A DNA stretch of 64,000 bases from NCBI RefSeq assembly GCF_018863235.1, contig NZ_JAHKRS010000009.1:1-64000 (forward strand), given 5' to 3'. Positions 37,635-46,437 of the stretch are shown here, one piece after another (the first letter of the stretch is position 1; every line of letters begins with the position of its first letter). The notes under the pieces are model-generated. The model worked only from the letters and a program-made list of their open reading frames with translations, did no database searches and had not been told where the DNA came from. The translations under genes and the position numbers were made by a program. This stretch comes from Pseudomaricurvus albidus. GTDB lineage: Bacteria > Pseudomonadota > Gammaproteobacteria > Pseudomonadales > Cellvibrionaceae.

Positions 37635-38477
37635 ATGACGGAGCAAACACTCTACGTCGTTGCGACTCCCATTGGCAATCTTGGCGATATGGTACCGCGA
37701 GCGGTTGAGATTCTACAAACCGTTGACGTTATCGCCGCAGAGGATACCCGCCATAGCGCTCGATTGCTGGATCATTTTCACATTACGACGCCATTGGTTG
37801 CATATCACGACCACACCGATGAGCGGCAGGTAGAGGCGTTAATTTCCCGTATCAAGGGTGGCGAGTCCATGGGGCTGATCTCCGATGCCGGAACCCCGCT
37901 GGTTTCCGACCCCGGTTATCGCCTGGTTCGCCGCGCCCGTCAGGAGGGTATACGCGTGGTACCGGTTCCCGGTGCCTGTGCCATGATTGCGGCGCTCAGT
38001 GCTTCGGGCTTGCCATCCGATCGCTTTTCGTTTGAAGGCTTCTTGCCCCCCAAAAGCGGACAGCGGATTAATCGGTTACAACCGCTGGTGTCTGAAGAGC
38101 GAACCCTGATCTTTTACGAAGCCCCACATCGTATTCAAGACTGTTTGACGGATATGGCAACTATTTTTGGTGCCGATCGTGAGGCGGTGCTGGCCCGGGA
38201 GATCACCAAGACCTTCGAGACCATTCGCGGAGGCTCGCTGCAAGAGCTGGGAGAATTTGTTGCCAGCGACCCGAATCAGCGCAAAGGCGAGATGGTGGTG
38301 ATGGTGAGAGGCAAGCCGAAACCCGCCCAGGATCAGGGCCTGGATGCTGAGGCTGAGCGGATAATGACGATTTTGTTAAAGGATCTGTCGGTAAAACAGG
38401 CCAGCCAGTTGGGGGCAGAGATAACCGGCCTCAAGAAAAAAGCGCTGTACCAATGGGCTCTGGATCAAAACAACTAG
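37635..38477 (+). CDS. rsmI: 16S rRNA (cytidine-1402-2'-O)-methyltransferase
   Basis: RsmI methylates the ribose of C1402 in the ribosomal P site. The 280-residue protein shows the tetrapyrrole-methylase fold: YVVATPIGNLGDMVPRAVE at the N-terminus, AAEDTRHSARLL, ISDAGTPLVSDPGYRLV and the FEGFLPPKSGQR signature, then the C-terminal helical tail. It is divergent from lpoA. In Pseudomonas rnpB and mraZ come next on this side, whereas here the crotonase-family gene converges 12 bases after the stop. Confidence 0.96.
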   Translation: MTEQTLYVVATPIGNLGDMVPRAVEILQTVDVIAAEDTRHSARLLDHFHITTPLVAYHDHTDERQVEALISRIKGGESMGLISDAGTPLVSDPGYRLVRRARQEGIRVVPVPGACAMIAALSASGLPSDRFSFEGFLPPKSGQRINRLQPLVSEERTLIFYEAPHRIQDCLTDMATIFGADREAVLAREITKTFETIRGGSLQELGEFVASDPNQRKGEMVVMVRGKPKPAQDQGLDAEAERIMTILLKDLSVKQASQLGAEITGLKKKALYQWALDQNN

Positions 38478-38489
38478 GTGCCAGAGGCC

Positions 38490-39257
38490 TCAATGCCCCT
38501 GAAAGTTTGGCGGGCGCTTTTCTTTGACTGAGGCAAAGCCTTCCTGCAGATCCTGTGAGGCGTTACAGGCATCGTGAAGGGCTTGAGCTTCCTCCCGAAT
38601 CAGGCGACCACAGGATGCCTGATTGGCAATGGTCTTCATGGCTTCCAGTGCCAGCGGAGCGTAGCCTGCCAGTCGTTCGGCCAGGCTGCGAGTGGTTGTG
38701 ATGAGCTCTGGCCGTTCAACAAGGTGGGTCAGATAGCCCTGATCCAACAGCTGCTGAGCCTCAAATTCTTCACTGGCGAGCAGCATGCGTTTGGCCATAT
38801 TGATGCCCAGTACACTGACAAAGCGTTCAATGCCATTGACCGGGTAGCAGAGTCCTATCCTTGCGGGCGGAACAAAAACCCGCATGCCATTAACGCCGAT
38901 GCGGAAATCGCAAGCCAGCCCGAGTTCTGAGCCTCCGCCATAGGCGCTGCCATTGAAAGCACAAACTGTGGGAATGTCGAGGGCGGCCAGCTTGTCGGTC
39001 ATGGTGGCGAAGACATCGCCATTGAGGGCTCCGGAACCCATTTGATCCAGCGCTGCCCCGGCGCAAAAGGTCTTCTCCCCCTTGCCGGTCACAATCAGAA
39101 CACGGATGTTGCTGTTGGCTTCTACTGTTTCAAGGTGGGCAATCACCGCCTGAACATCTTCACTGGAGAGGGCGTTGTGACGCTCGGGGATGTTGAGCGT
39201 CAGGGTCGCGATGTGCTGCTCCATACTGAGTTGGATGCGCTGCGAATTGTCCGACAT
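38490..39257 (-). CDS. Enoyl-CoA hydratase/isomerase (crotonase) family protein
   Basis: The 255-residue protein has the crotonase oxyanion-hole motifs FCAGAALDQM (about residue 67) and NGSAYGGGSELGLACDFRIG (about 102-121). The first catalytic Glu position (in GGGSELGL) is kept. The second, normally in a GxPE motif, reads VPPARIGLCYPVNG and lacks Glu. The enzyme may therefore be an isomerase, hydrolase or decarboxylase of the superfamily rather than a plain hydratase. It is convergent with rsmI and follows the APC permease gene by 94 bases in the same direction, so it may belong to the amine cluster. Confidence 0.9.
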   Translation of the reverse strand: MSDNSQRIQLSMEQHIATLTLNIPERHNALSSEDVQAVIAHLETVEANSNIRVLIVTGKGEKTFCAGAALDQMGSGALNGDVFATMTDKLAALDIPTVCAFNGSAYGGGSELGLACDFRIGVNGMRVFVPPARIGLCYPVNGIERFVSVLGINMAKRMLLASEEFEAQQLLDQGYLTHLVERPELITTTRSLAERLAGYAPLALEAMKTIANQASCGRLIREEAQALHDACNASQDLQEGFASVKEKRPPNFQGH

Positions 39258-39351
39258 GGGGTCTGCTCCCGATAGCTACTGCAAGAATCAAGGGCAGGAT
39301 TATACCGCAAATGCCGGTAATAACCGCTCCGTCGCTGAAAGAGGTTGCGGT

Positions 39352-40743
39352 TTAACCCGCAACCTCGACTGCCGCGCCCGCTTTGTGTGTTTCGGCAACC
39401 CGGATGACCATCTCACCGATAATCAGGGTGACCACAACACCAATCAGAACCGGCCACTGCATGCCTTCACCCGGAGTGTAGACAAACAACACGATGGTCA
39501 GCCCGAGTACGACGCAGCAGGTATAGGTAAGCAGTTTGGCCACTGACATGCCACCGGGGATTTTATAGGGGCGATGATGATCAGGGTCGATTCGACGCAT
39601 TTTCAGAAAAGACAGCAGCATTCCCTGATAGGGCAGCAGGAAAATGACCGCACTGAAGGCGAATAAAGACCAGAAAAGATCTTCGTTGGAGCCGGCCATA
39701 AAACCGTAGAGGCTGAGGGTTAAGGTGCTGACGATACCCATCAGTACCGCAGCGCCGATGGGGGTGCCACGGCTTTTGCTTTCGATGCCAAACAGGGCCG
39801 GCAGTTCGCCTTCGTTGGCGGCTTCGGCGGCGGCCCGGTTGCAGCCCATGGCCCAGGTAACACCATTGGAAAAGAAGGTGAACATGGCGGCAATACCCAG
39901 AGTGAGTGCCAGTGCTTGCCCGCCCGCAGTCTCTCCGAAGAAGAGGTTCAGGGTATCCATCAACCCTTCGACCAGATTGATGTCGGCCGCGGGCAGCGCT
40001 GCCAGCACGGCGACCGTCCCGAGAATGTACAGGGAAATGATTATGAGTCCCGAGATCAGGATTGAACGGGGCACATCCCTCGCCGGATCTTTCATCTCTT
40101 CACTGCCCGCGCTGACCAGCTCAAACCCCAGCATGCCATAGATGATGGCGGGGATGTATTGCAGGCTGCTGCTCCAGTCAGGGGTAAGGGTTTCCAGTGT
40201 GAGCGGATTGGCCATGCCGTGATCCTGAATATAGATGATGGCTCCGACAATAATGGCCAGAAAAATCACCACTTTCAGAATTGCTCCCAGGTTGGGAATC
40301 CACTTGCCGACATTCAGGGTGATGATGTTGACGAAGACCGCCACCCAGGTCAGGCCGATACCTATGCCTATTTGGCCTACCAGGGAGAGGTCGGGATTGA
40401 ACAGCTGTTTGTATATACCGGCAAATAAAATGTAAATTGCCGGCACCCAGACGGCCGTATTGACCCAGTAGCACCAGGTTGCCCGTGAAGCCCAGCGGCG
40501 CCCGTAAGCATCGCGAACCCAGGCGTAAATGCCACCCTGTTCAGGGTAGGCACAGCCCATTTCAGCGCATATCAAGGCAAAAGGTACGAGAAATATACAA
40601 CCCAGCAAGATCCACCAGGTAATCGCAGAAGCTCCAACAGAGGCCGCTGCAGCCAGGGTATCCAAAAGGAGAATGGCTGAAACGGTAAACAGGACCATAT
40701 CCTTTCGGCCCAGTGTTTTGCGATGTTCAACAGATGTATTCAT
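39352..40743 (-). CDS. APC-superfamily amino acid/amine permease
   Basis: From the ATG at 40743 (AGGGTGA upstream) the protein has 463 residues with about twelve hydrophobic helices. The N-terminal MVLFTVSAILLLDTLAAAA and CAYPEQGGIYAWVRDAYG regions are typical of APC transporters that carry amino acids and polyamines, such as PotE/PuuP relatives. Substrate is unknown; its place next to a putrescine-type aminotransferase and a glutamine-synthetase-like enzyme suggests an amine. A perfect 10-bp hairpin separates it from the aminotransferase gene upstream. Confidence 0.92.
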   Translation of the reverse strand: MNTSVEHRKTLGRKDMVLFTVSAILLLDTLAAAASVGASAITWWILLGCIFLVPFALICAEMGCAYPEQGGIYAWVRDAYGRRWASRATWCYWVNTAVWVPAIYILFAGIYKQLFNPDLSLVGQIGIGIGLTWVAVFVNIITLNVGKWIPNLGAILKVVIFLAIIVGAIIYIQDHGMANPLTLETLTPDWSSSLQYIPAIIYGMLGFELVSAGSEEMKDPARDVPRSILISGLIIISLYILGTVAVLAALPAADINLVEGLMDTLNLFFGETAGGQALALTLGIAAMFTFFSNGVTWAMGCNRAAAEAANEGELPALFGIESKSRGTPIGAAVLMGIVSTLTLSLYGFMAGSNEDLFWSLFAFSAVIFLLPYQGMLLSFLKMRRIDPDHHRPYKIPGGMSVAKLLTYTCCVVLGLTIVLFVYTPGEGMQWPVLIGVVVTLIIGEMVIRVAETHKAGAAVEVAG

Positions 40744-40801
40744 CGTACGGTCACCCTGATTCGGTGGTTGGTCAGTAGAACAATTAACTTCCACTGTAAG
40801 G

Positions 40802-40824
40802 GGGCCAGAATAGAATTCTGGCCC
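40802..40824. promoter_or_regulatory. Perfect hairpin between aminotransferase and permease genes
   Basis: GGGCCAGAAT-AGA-ATTCTGGCCC is a perfect 10-bp stem with a 3-base loop. It lies 41 bases after the aminotransferase stop and 58 bases before the permease start. No T run follows on the minus strand, so it could slow or process the transcript and lower permease expression. Confidence 0.45.
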
Positions 40825-40864
40825 ATAACGTTATTTACATTGTTGTATTCCGCTTATTTCAGTA

Positions 40865-42232
40865 TCAGCGGATGTTGAAATGAGCTGCGGTGGTGTCGAG
40901 GGCGCTGCTGAGACGGTTGATCAGGGTGTCTACATCTTCCCGTGAGCACACGATCGGGGGAGCCGTAACCAGAGAGTCGCCTACGGCGCGAACCATCAGC
41001 CCGTTTTGGATTGCCTGATCGCGGCAGTGAATGGCGCCAGCGGAATTGTCAGCCAGTCGCTCGTGGCTGTGTTTGTCCTTCACCAGTTCGAGTGCTGCAA
41101 ACATGCCCTGTCCGCGAACTTCGCCAACAATAGGATGATCACTCAGGGATTGCAGTTGAGCCTGGAAATAAGGCATGACGTCTTCTGCTGCAGTCTCAAT
41201 GATTTGCTGATCGCGCAAGACTTTCAATGTCGCGATGCCAGCAGCACAGGCTGCGGGATGGCCAGAATAGGTGAGACCATGGGCAAACTCACCGCCGCCG
41301 GCGGTCAGTACATCCGCCACCTTGTTGCCGACCATGACACCGCCAAGAGGTTGAAAACCGTTGGTAACGGCCTTGGCAAAAGTCATCAGGTCAGGTTCAA
41401 AACCATAGGTTTCACAACCAAACCAGTTACCAGTACGGCCAAAGCCGCAGATGACTTCGTCGCTGATCAGAAGGATATCCCGCTCCCGACAGATGCGCTG
41501 GATTTCAGGCCAGTAAGATGCGGGAGGAACAATAACGCCGCCGGCCCCTTGAACGGGCTCAGCGATAAAGGCAGCAACGTTTTCTTCACCCAATTCATCG
41601 ATCTTGCGTTCCAGTTCCCGGGCGGCCTGAAGTCCGAAGCTCTCTTTGTCCTGATCGGCGCCTTCGGCAAACCAGTGCGGTTGCTGGATGTGGTGTACAT
41701 AGTTCAGCCCGGTGTACTGCTTGTGCATCGCGCTCATGCCACCCAGTGAGCCCGCGGCAACAGTACTGCCGTGATAGGCATTGTTGCGGCTGATAAACAG
41801 TTTTTTCTCTGGCTTGCCAATCAGATCGTAATAGCGGTGCACCAGCTTGATATTGGTGTCATTTGCTTCCGAACCGCTGTTGGTGAAAAACACCTGATTA
41901 AATTGTTTGGGGGTCACGTCGACCAGGGCGTTGGCCAGCTCTACCGCGGGCTGGTTGGAGCAATTGAAAAAGTTGTTATAAAAGGGCAGCTGATGCAGTT
42001 GTTCGCTAATGGCGTTGGTGATCTCCGGCTGGCTGTATCCCAGGTTGCAGCACCACAGGCCAGACATGCCATCCAGAATCTGGTTGCCATCGGTGTCGTA
42101 AATGTAAATGTGTTCTGCTTTGTTGAATATTCGGCCACCGGTTTTACGGTATTGCTGAAAATCCGTGAACGGGTGCAGGTGATGGGCTTTATCCAGATCC
42201 TGCCAGTAAGAAGTTGGGTGAGTTGGGCTCAT
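40865..42232 (-). CDS. Class III aminotransferase, putrescine/omega-amine:pyruvate type (SpuC-like)
   Basis: The 455-residue PLP enzyme of the acetylornithine/omega-aminotransferase class shows the phosphate-binding TNSGSEANDTNIKLV, Asp258 in LLISDEVICGFGRTG and the Schiff-base Lys287 in DLMTFAKAVTNGFQPLGG. The general sequence is like SpuC and YgjG-type putrescine or polyamine aminotransferases, which use pyruvate as acceptor and give 4-aminobutanal. Exact substrate is inferred. It is divergent from the TonB-dependent receptor and precedes the permease gene. Confidence 0.93.
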   Translation of the reverse strand: MSPTHPTSYWQDLDKAHHLHPFTDFQQYRKTGGRIFNKAEHIYIYDTDGNQILDGMSGLWCCNLGYSQPEITNAISEQLHQLPFYNNFFNCSNQPAVELANALVDVTPKQFNQVFFTNSGSEANDTNIKLVHRYYDLIGKPEKKLFISRNNAYHGSTVAAGSLGGMSAMHKQYTGLNYVHHIQQPHWFAEGADQDKESFGLQAARELERKIDELGEENVAAFIAEPVQGAGGVIVPPASYWPEIQRICRERDILLISDEVICGFGRTGNWFGCETYGFEPDLMTFAKAVTNGFQPLGGVMVGNKVADVLTAGGGEFAHGLTYSGHPAACAAGIATLKVLRDQQIIETAAEDVMPYFQAQLQSLSDHPIVGEVRGQGMFAALELVKDKHSHERLADNSAGAIHCRDQAIQNGLMVRAVGDSLVTAPPIVCSREDVDTLINRLSSALDTTAAHFNIR

Positions 42233-42592
42233 AACGAATCTCCCGAAATATCAATAAAAAGGCCGGTCAAATGGGGCCAGGCTAAACACTTGAGTTATCA
42301 GTATGTTGGGCAGTTTGGCACAGCCTCAGTGAAATTGGTTTACCCCAAAGGTGTAGGTTTTCTAAAAAGTTGACTTTTTATGAGTGGTGGACCGAAAACC
42401 AACACCTTGGGGGTATGTTCTATTGGGGTGATGAGTTTTAGAGTTGAGTTGTACTATGCAGAAACTCAAACATTTACAGAACAATAAATTCAGTGTCGCT
42501 TGGAGAGAGACGGCACGGCGGTTGATTCAACCGTTTTCCATAAAGAAAGCTTGCACACCATTAAGCTTATAAAAAGTGATGAGGAAGAGTAC
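42233..42592. other. Divergent promoter region of the amine cluster
   Basis: These 360 bases lie between the aminotransferase start (left) and the receptor start (right). They hold the nested inverted repeat at 42341-42415, listed separately. The rest is AT-rich and without coding character, apart from a short open stretch before the receptor start. No tRNA or small RNA was recognised. Confidence 0.5.
42341..42415. promoter_or_regulatory. Nested inverted repeat, likely operator of the amine cluster
   Basis: Two 22-base arms, at 42341-42362 (TACCCCAAAGGTGTAGGTTT plus TC) and at 42394-42415, are inverted copies with two mismatches. They are separated by 31 bases. Between them is a second perfect hairpin, TAAAAAG-TTGA-CTTTTTA (42363-42380), which includes TTGACT, a good -35 match. 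The site lies centrally between divergent genes and could bind the LuxR regulator encoded at 46438-47280, but that is inference. Confidence 0.7.
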
Positions 42593-44857
42593 ATGAAAGG
42601 GTCCTACTTGAGAGCACCATTGATGGCAGCGTCCATCGGTTTAACAGCGTTCAGTCCTTCACTGCTGGCTGCAACTATTGAAGAAGTGATCGTAACCGTT
42701 CAGAAACGAGAGCAGTCTCTGCAAGATGTCCCGGTAGCGGTATCCGCGTTTGAAGGTGAAGCGTTATCCAAAATGGGCGTCAATGATGTGCGCGGTCTTG
42801 TAGATCTGACTCCTGGTTTTAGTGGTAAAACGGAAGACAGCTTTATCGATGCCATGGCGATCCGCGGTATTGGTACCAACGATTTTGGTATTGGTGGCGA
42901 TCCTTCAGTTGCCATCTTCCAGGATGGTGTTTGGGCGGGCCGAAATGGCGGCGTTCAAATGGCTTTTTATGATCTGGCTCGGGCCGAAGTGGTTAAGGGG
43001 CCCCAAAGTACTCTGTTTGGCCGCAACGCTATTGCGGGCGGTATCAATATTCTCAGCAACAAACCGACCAATGAATTCGAAGCCGATGTCAGTGCTACAG
43101 TTGCACAATACGGCGAGGTCGAACTGGTGGGTACGGTTAACCTGCCCATTAACGATATGTGGTCTTTCCGGGGATCGGCCTATTGGACCGAGGCTGATGG
43201 TTGGCTGGACAATACCTTCGACGGCAAAGAGCTGGGAGAAAAAGAAATCAGTTCTACCCGCATGGCGTTGCGCTATGCCGGTGATACCGTCGATGCCATC
43301 TTCCGCATGACCTATGAAGACCGTGATCAGGCGCCCTCGGTCTACTGGACGCCTCGTAATGGTCTTCCGAAAGACAAGGTGAACAGCGATTTAAGCTCTG
43401 ATGGCTATGATCGCGGTGAAATTTTCAGTTTGCAGGCGAACGTGGTTTGGGATATCTCTGATGCGTACACGCTCGAGTCGATCACTGCCTATAAAACCTA
43501 CGATTTCGATTATCTCGAAGATTATGATGCTGGCGGTACCAAGGCGAATAACTATGGCCAGGATCAGGAGGTCGATTACATCAGTCAGGAATTTCGCCTG
43601 AATTACGATGGCGGCGCGGCTATTTCATGGTTTGTAGGCGCCAGTGTCTACCAGGAGGATGTTGATGCAACCTTCACCAACAACTACGACGAAGACGCAC
43701 TTTGTGCCGCTATTTTAGATACGGATGAAGGTGTAACAGCTTCTGGGTGCGCGACTCCTGAATTTGAAGCTTATTGGGGCGACCCGATTGCCCAGGCGGA
43801 TGTACTGGCTGACAAATCTGAAATCAACGTCAACGAGCTGGAGAACGAAGGTTGGTCTGTTTACGGTGATCTGACCTGGCGCCTGACCGATATCCTGACC
43901 ATGACCCTGGGTGGTCGTTACACCGTGGACAAAAAGGACATGAAAATTGAGGTCCTGGATGGAGGCGGTGCTTTAGGTAATACTTTCAACTGGGAGTTCT
44001 ATACCGACGGTTTTGTTCAAGATAACGATACATGGAGTGAGTTTACACCGCGTTTTGCCTTGAATCTGGATCTCAGCGAACAGGTAAGTTTGTACTTCAA
44101 TGCTGCCAAAGGCTACAAAACCGGTGGCTATTCGACGTTTGGTATCGCCAATGATGGCACTTATGAGTTTGGTGGTGAGTTGGCTGAAGGCAAGCCTCTG
44201 TCGTTCGATCCTGAAGAAACCAAAAGTTATGAAATCGGTGCGAAGACTTCTCTGCTCGATGGCAGTCTGAATCTGAATGCAGCCTACTACAGGTACGATT
44301 ACTCTGATTTGCAGCTGATCGTATTCGAAAATGGCTCGCAGCTGGTTAAAAACCTGGGTGAGGCAGAAGCTCAAGGCGTGGAAGTGGACGCTCACTGGAC
44401 TCCCGGAGATCACTGGGAATTTCGTGGCGCGCTCTCCTGGCAAGACACCGAAATCACAGAAGAAATCGAAGCGGGTGATGGTTCCAAAGGCAATAAATTG
44501 CCTATGGCTCCCGATTATACAGCGTCTCTGATCGCCACTTATAACCAGCCGGTGAATAGCGGCAATATTTTCTATACGCTGCAATACAGCTATCAGGACG
44601 ATATGTTCGGGGGCACCGGTAATTATGAACTGGCCAAAGTTGAAGCCTGGGAGCAGGTGGATGCTCGCATTGGCTTTGAGAGTAATAATGACTGGTCTGT
44701 GACCTTGTGGGCTACCAATCTGTTCAATGAAGAATACTTTGAGCGGGGCTGGGAGAACTCAGGTGAAGATGATATGGGTGGATTTGGTTTAGTGAATACC
44801 CTGGTTTGGCCTTCCAAACCAAGAACAATCGGTGTGACGGTCGACATGCATTTTTAA
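42593..44857 (+). CDS. TonB-dependent outer-membrane receptor
   Basis: The ATG at 42593 has GAGGAAG 5 bases upstream and gives 754 residues. A signal peptide (about 1-27, ending LLAA) is followed directly by a TonB box-like EEVIVTVQKRE, a plug domain (LQDVPVAVSAF to about residue 150, with VEVVKGPQSTLFGR-like AEVVKGPQSTLFGRNAIAGG) and a 22-strand barrel ending in the aromatic VTVDMHF. Such receptors import substrates using TonB energy. The substrate is not known. The neighbouring amine-catabolic genes point to an amine, amino-acid or polyamine-linked compound. The divergent operator region at 42341-42415 lies upstream. Confidence 0.95.
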   Translation: MKGSYLRAPLMAASIGLTAFSPSLLAATIEEVIVTVQKREQSLQDVPVAVSAFEGEALSKMGVNDVRGLVDLTPGFSGKTEDSFIDAMAIRGIGTNDFGIGGDPSVAIFQDGVWAGRNGGVQMAFYDLARAEVVKGPQSTLFGRNAIAGGINILSNKPTNEFEADVSATVAQYGEVELVGTVNLPINDMWSFRGSAYWTEADGWLDNTFDGKELGEKEISSTRMALRYAGDTVDAIFRMTYEDRDQAPSVYWTPRNGLPKDKVNSDLSSDGYDRGEIFSLQANVVWDISDAYTLESITAYKTYDFDYLEDYDAGGTKANNYGQDQEVDYISQEFRLNYDGGAAISWFVGASVYQEDVDATFTNNYDEDALCAAILDTDEGVTASGCATPEFEAYWGDPIAQADVLADKSEINVNELENEGWSVYGDLTWRLTDILTMTLGGRYTVDKKDMKIEVLDGGGALGNTFNWEFYTDGFVQDNDTWSEFTPRFALNLDLSEQVSLYFNAAKGYKTGGYSTFGIANDGTYEFGGELAEGKPLSFDPEETKSYEIGAKTSLLDGSLNLNAAYYRYDYSDLQLIVFENGSQLVKNLGEAEAQGVEVDAHWTPGDHWEFRGALSWQDTEITEEIEAGDGSKGNKLPMAPDYTASLIATYNQPVNSGNIFYTLQYSYQDDMFGGTGNYELAKVEAWEQVDARIGFESNNDWSVTLWATNLFNEEYFERGWENSGEDDMGGFGLVNTLVWPSKPRTIGVTVDMHF

Positions 44858-44893
44858 TGACCTCATGAATGTCCAACATTAAGAAAGATTGTT

Positions 44894-44919
44894 AGCCGGA
44901 CGGTGGATATTGTCTGGCT
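44894..44919 (+). terminator. Hairpin after the receptor gene
   Basis: AGCCGGAC-N10-GTCTGGCT forms an 8-bp stem (one G-U pair) beginning 37 bases after the receptor stop. No T tract follows, so partial or factor-dependent termination is all that can be suggested. Confidence 0.35.
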
Positions 44920-44939
44920 GACGGAATAAGCAAAAATAC

Positions 44940-44958
44940 CGGGGGCTATGTGCCCCCG
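44940..44958 (+). promoter_or_regulatory. GC-rich hairpin in the leader of the glutamine-synthetase-like gene
   Basis: CGGGGGC-TATGT-GCCCCCG is a perfect 7-bp stem 20 bases before the GTG start at 44979. It could limit readthrough from the receptor gene or affect translation of the downstream gene. Confidence 0.45.
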
Positions 44959-44978
44959 TGTAAGTTGAGATTAACCCT

Positions 44979-46373
44979 GTGCCTCAAGAGACTGCAAAAG
45001 TGAATAATGATCCATTGAAAAAAACCGCAGAAAAAAAAGCAATGGATGCTGCAAAGCACTTTTTAACCGCTCATCCGGATATAGAGCTGTTGGAAGTATT
45101 ACTGCCTGATTTGAATGGAAATCTGAGGGGTAAATGGTTGGCCCCTTCCAAGTTGAGTAAGGCAGTTCAGGGGAAACTGAAATTACCATTAAGCTCATTG
45201 GCGTTTGATGTCTGGGGGCGTGATTCAGAAGCCTGTGTTTTTGAAAGTGGCGATGCTGACGGTATTGCCGAGCCAGATCTTGGAACCCTCACAATGGTGC
45301 CCTGGCTGGAGCGTCCGACTGGTCAAGTGTTTGTCTCGTTGAATGAAGTGGACGGCCGGATGTGCAGTTACGATGGGCGCCATCTGTTGAAATCCATGGT
45401 CAGCCGTCTCGGCAATCTGGGGCTGACAGCCGTACTTGCCTGTGAGATCGAATTTAATCTGTTTGCTGAAAGCCTGGAAGAGGGTACGCCCCAGTTGACC
45501 GATCAGGTACCTGGTGCACGGGTGCTGGCAGGCAATACCTACGGGATTGAGGCCATGCAGGAGGCCTCTGAGGTAATGCACGCAATTAACGATGCCTGCC
45601 GCTTGCAGGGACTGCCGGTCGATACTCTGATTAAAGAGGCCGGCCCTTCTCAATATGAAATCAATTTATACCATCAGGCAGACGCGTTAAAAGCGGCGGA
45701 TCAGGCGGTCATGTTAAAACGACTGATCAAAGGCGTGGCCAAGCAACACGGTTATCGGGCCTCGTTTATGGCCAAGCCTTTTGGCGATGCGCCAGGCAAT
45801 GGTATGCATGTTCACTGCAGTTTGTTGAATGCGGACGGTGACAATGTGTTTAACGACGGGACGGATTTGGGTACGCCGACCTTGAGGCATGCCATCGCCG
45901 GCTGTCTTCACTCCATGAGCGATGCCATGTTGCTGTTTGCTCCCCATTTAAATTCATATCGCCGGTTTCAAAAATCCTCTCATGCGCCACTTGCAGCAAC
46001 CTGGGGTTATGAAAACCGGACTGTGGCGATTCGTGTACCAGCCGATAGCCCGCAAGCCACACGAATCGAGCACCGGGTGTCTGGCGCTGATGCCAATCCC
46101 TATCTGGTTGTGGCTGCGATTCTGGGCGGAATGTTGTTTGGTATCGAAAACCAGCGGCAAGCGCCTGAGCCCATTGCCGGTAATGCCTATGATCACAATG
46201 AGGACTTGTTACCGGCATATTGGCCCGAGGCTCAAAAGCAGTTTCTGGCATCAAGTTTTATTCGTGATTATTTTGGCGAAGAGTTCCAGACGGTGTTCAG
46301 CGGTATCAAGCAGCAGGAGCAGGACGAGTTCAACCGGCATGTCTCAATGCTGGAATATGAAGCGTGTTTGTAA
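44979..46373 (+). CDS. Glutamine-synthetase family protein, gamma-glutamylpolyamine synthetase-like
   Basis: The 464-residue enzyme has the GS fold: beta-grasp N-terminus (LLPDLNGNLRGKWL), the metal-ligand CEIEFNLF, the KEAGPSQYEINL and FMAKPFGDAPGNGMHVHCSL motifs, and the ATP-site NSYRRF and ENRTVAIRVP. It lacks the adenylylation loop of true GlnA. The GKW and CEIEF features are those of PuuA/SpuI-type enzymes, which ligate glutamate to putrescine or another amine. That substrate is inferred from family and from the neighbouring aminotransferase. The GTG start has TTGAGAT upstream. It may be cotranscribed with the receptor through two hairpins. Confidence 0.93.
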   Translation: MPQETAKVNNDPLKKTAEKKAMDAAKHFLTAHPDIELLEVLLPDLNGNLRGKWLAPSKLSKAVQGKLKLPLSSLAFDVWGRDSEACVFESGDADGIAEPDLGTLTMVPWLERPTGQVFVSLNEVDGRMCSYDGRHLLKSMVSRLGNLGLTAVLACEIEFNLFAESLEEGTPQLTDQVPGARVLAGNTYGIEAMQEASEVMHAINDACRLQGLPVDTLIKEAGPSQYEINLYHQADALKAADQAVMLKRLIKGVAKQHGYRASFMAKPFGDAPGNGMHVHCSLLNADGDNVFNDGTDLGTPTLRHAIAGCLHSMSDAMLLFAPHLNSYRRFQKSSHAPLAATWGYENRTVAIRVPADSPQATRIEHRVSGADANPYLVVAAILGGMLFGIENQRQAPEPIAGNAYDHNEDLLPAYWPEAQKQFLASSFIRDYFGEEFQTVFSGIKQQEQDEFNRHVSMLEYEACL

Positions 46374-46382
46374 CAGAGGTTT

Positions 46383-46419
46383 TCTGAATCGAAGCCAGTA
46401 TCTGAAATTGAAGCCAGTG
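46383..46419. repeat. Short imperfect tandem repeat
   Basis: An 18-19 base unit is repeated about twice between the convergent GS-like and LuxR genes: TCTGAATCGAAGCCAGTA followed by TCTGAAATTGAAGCCAGTG, with a partial third copy. It is too small to classify. Confidence 0.5.
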
Positions 46420-46437
46420 CCTGAAGGCTCCAATGAG

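Noticed and set aside
46383-46419. Tandem repeat considered as a CRISPR or attachment-site remnant
   Set aside because: There are only about two copies of 18 bases, without spacers, cas genes, integrase or tRNA.
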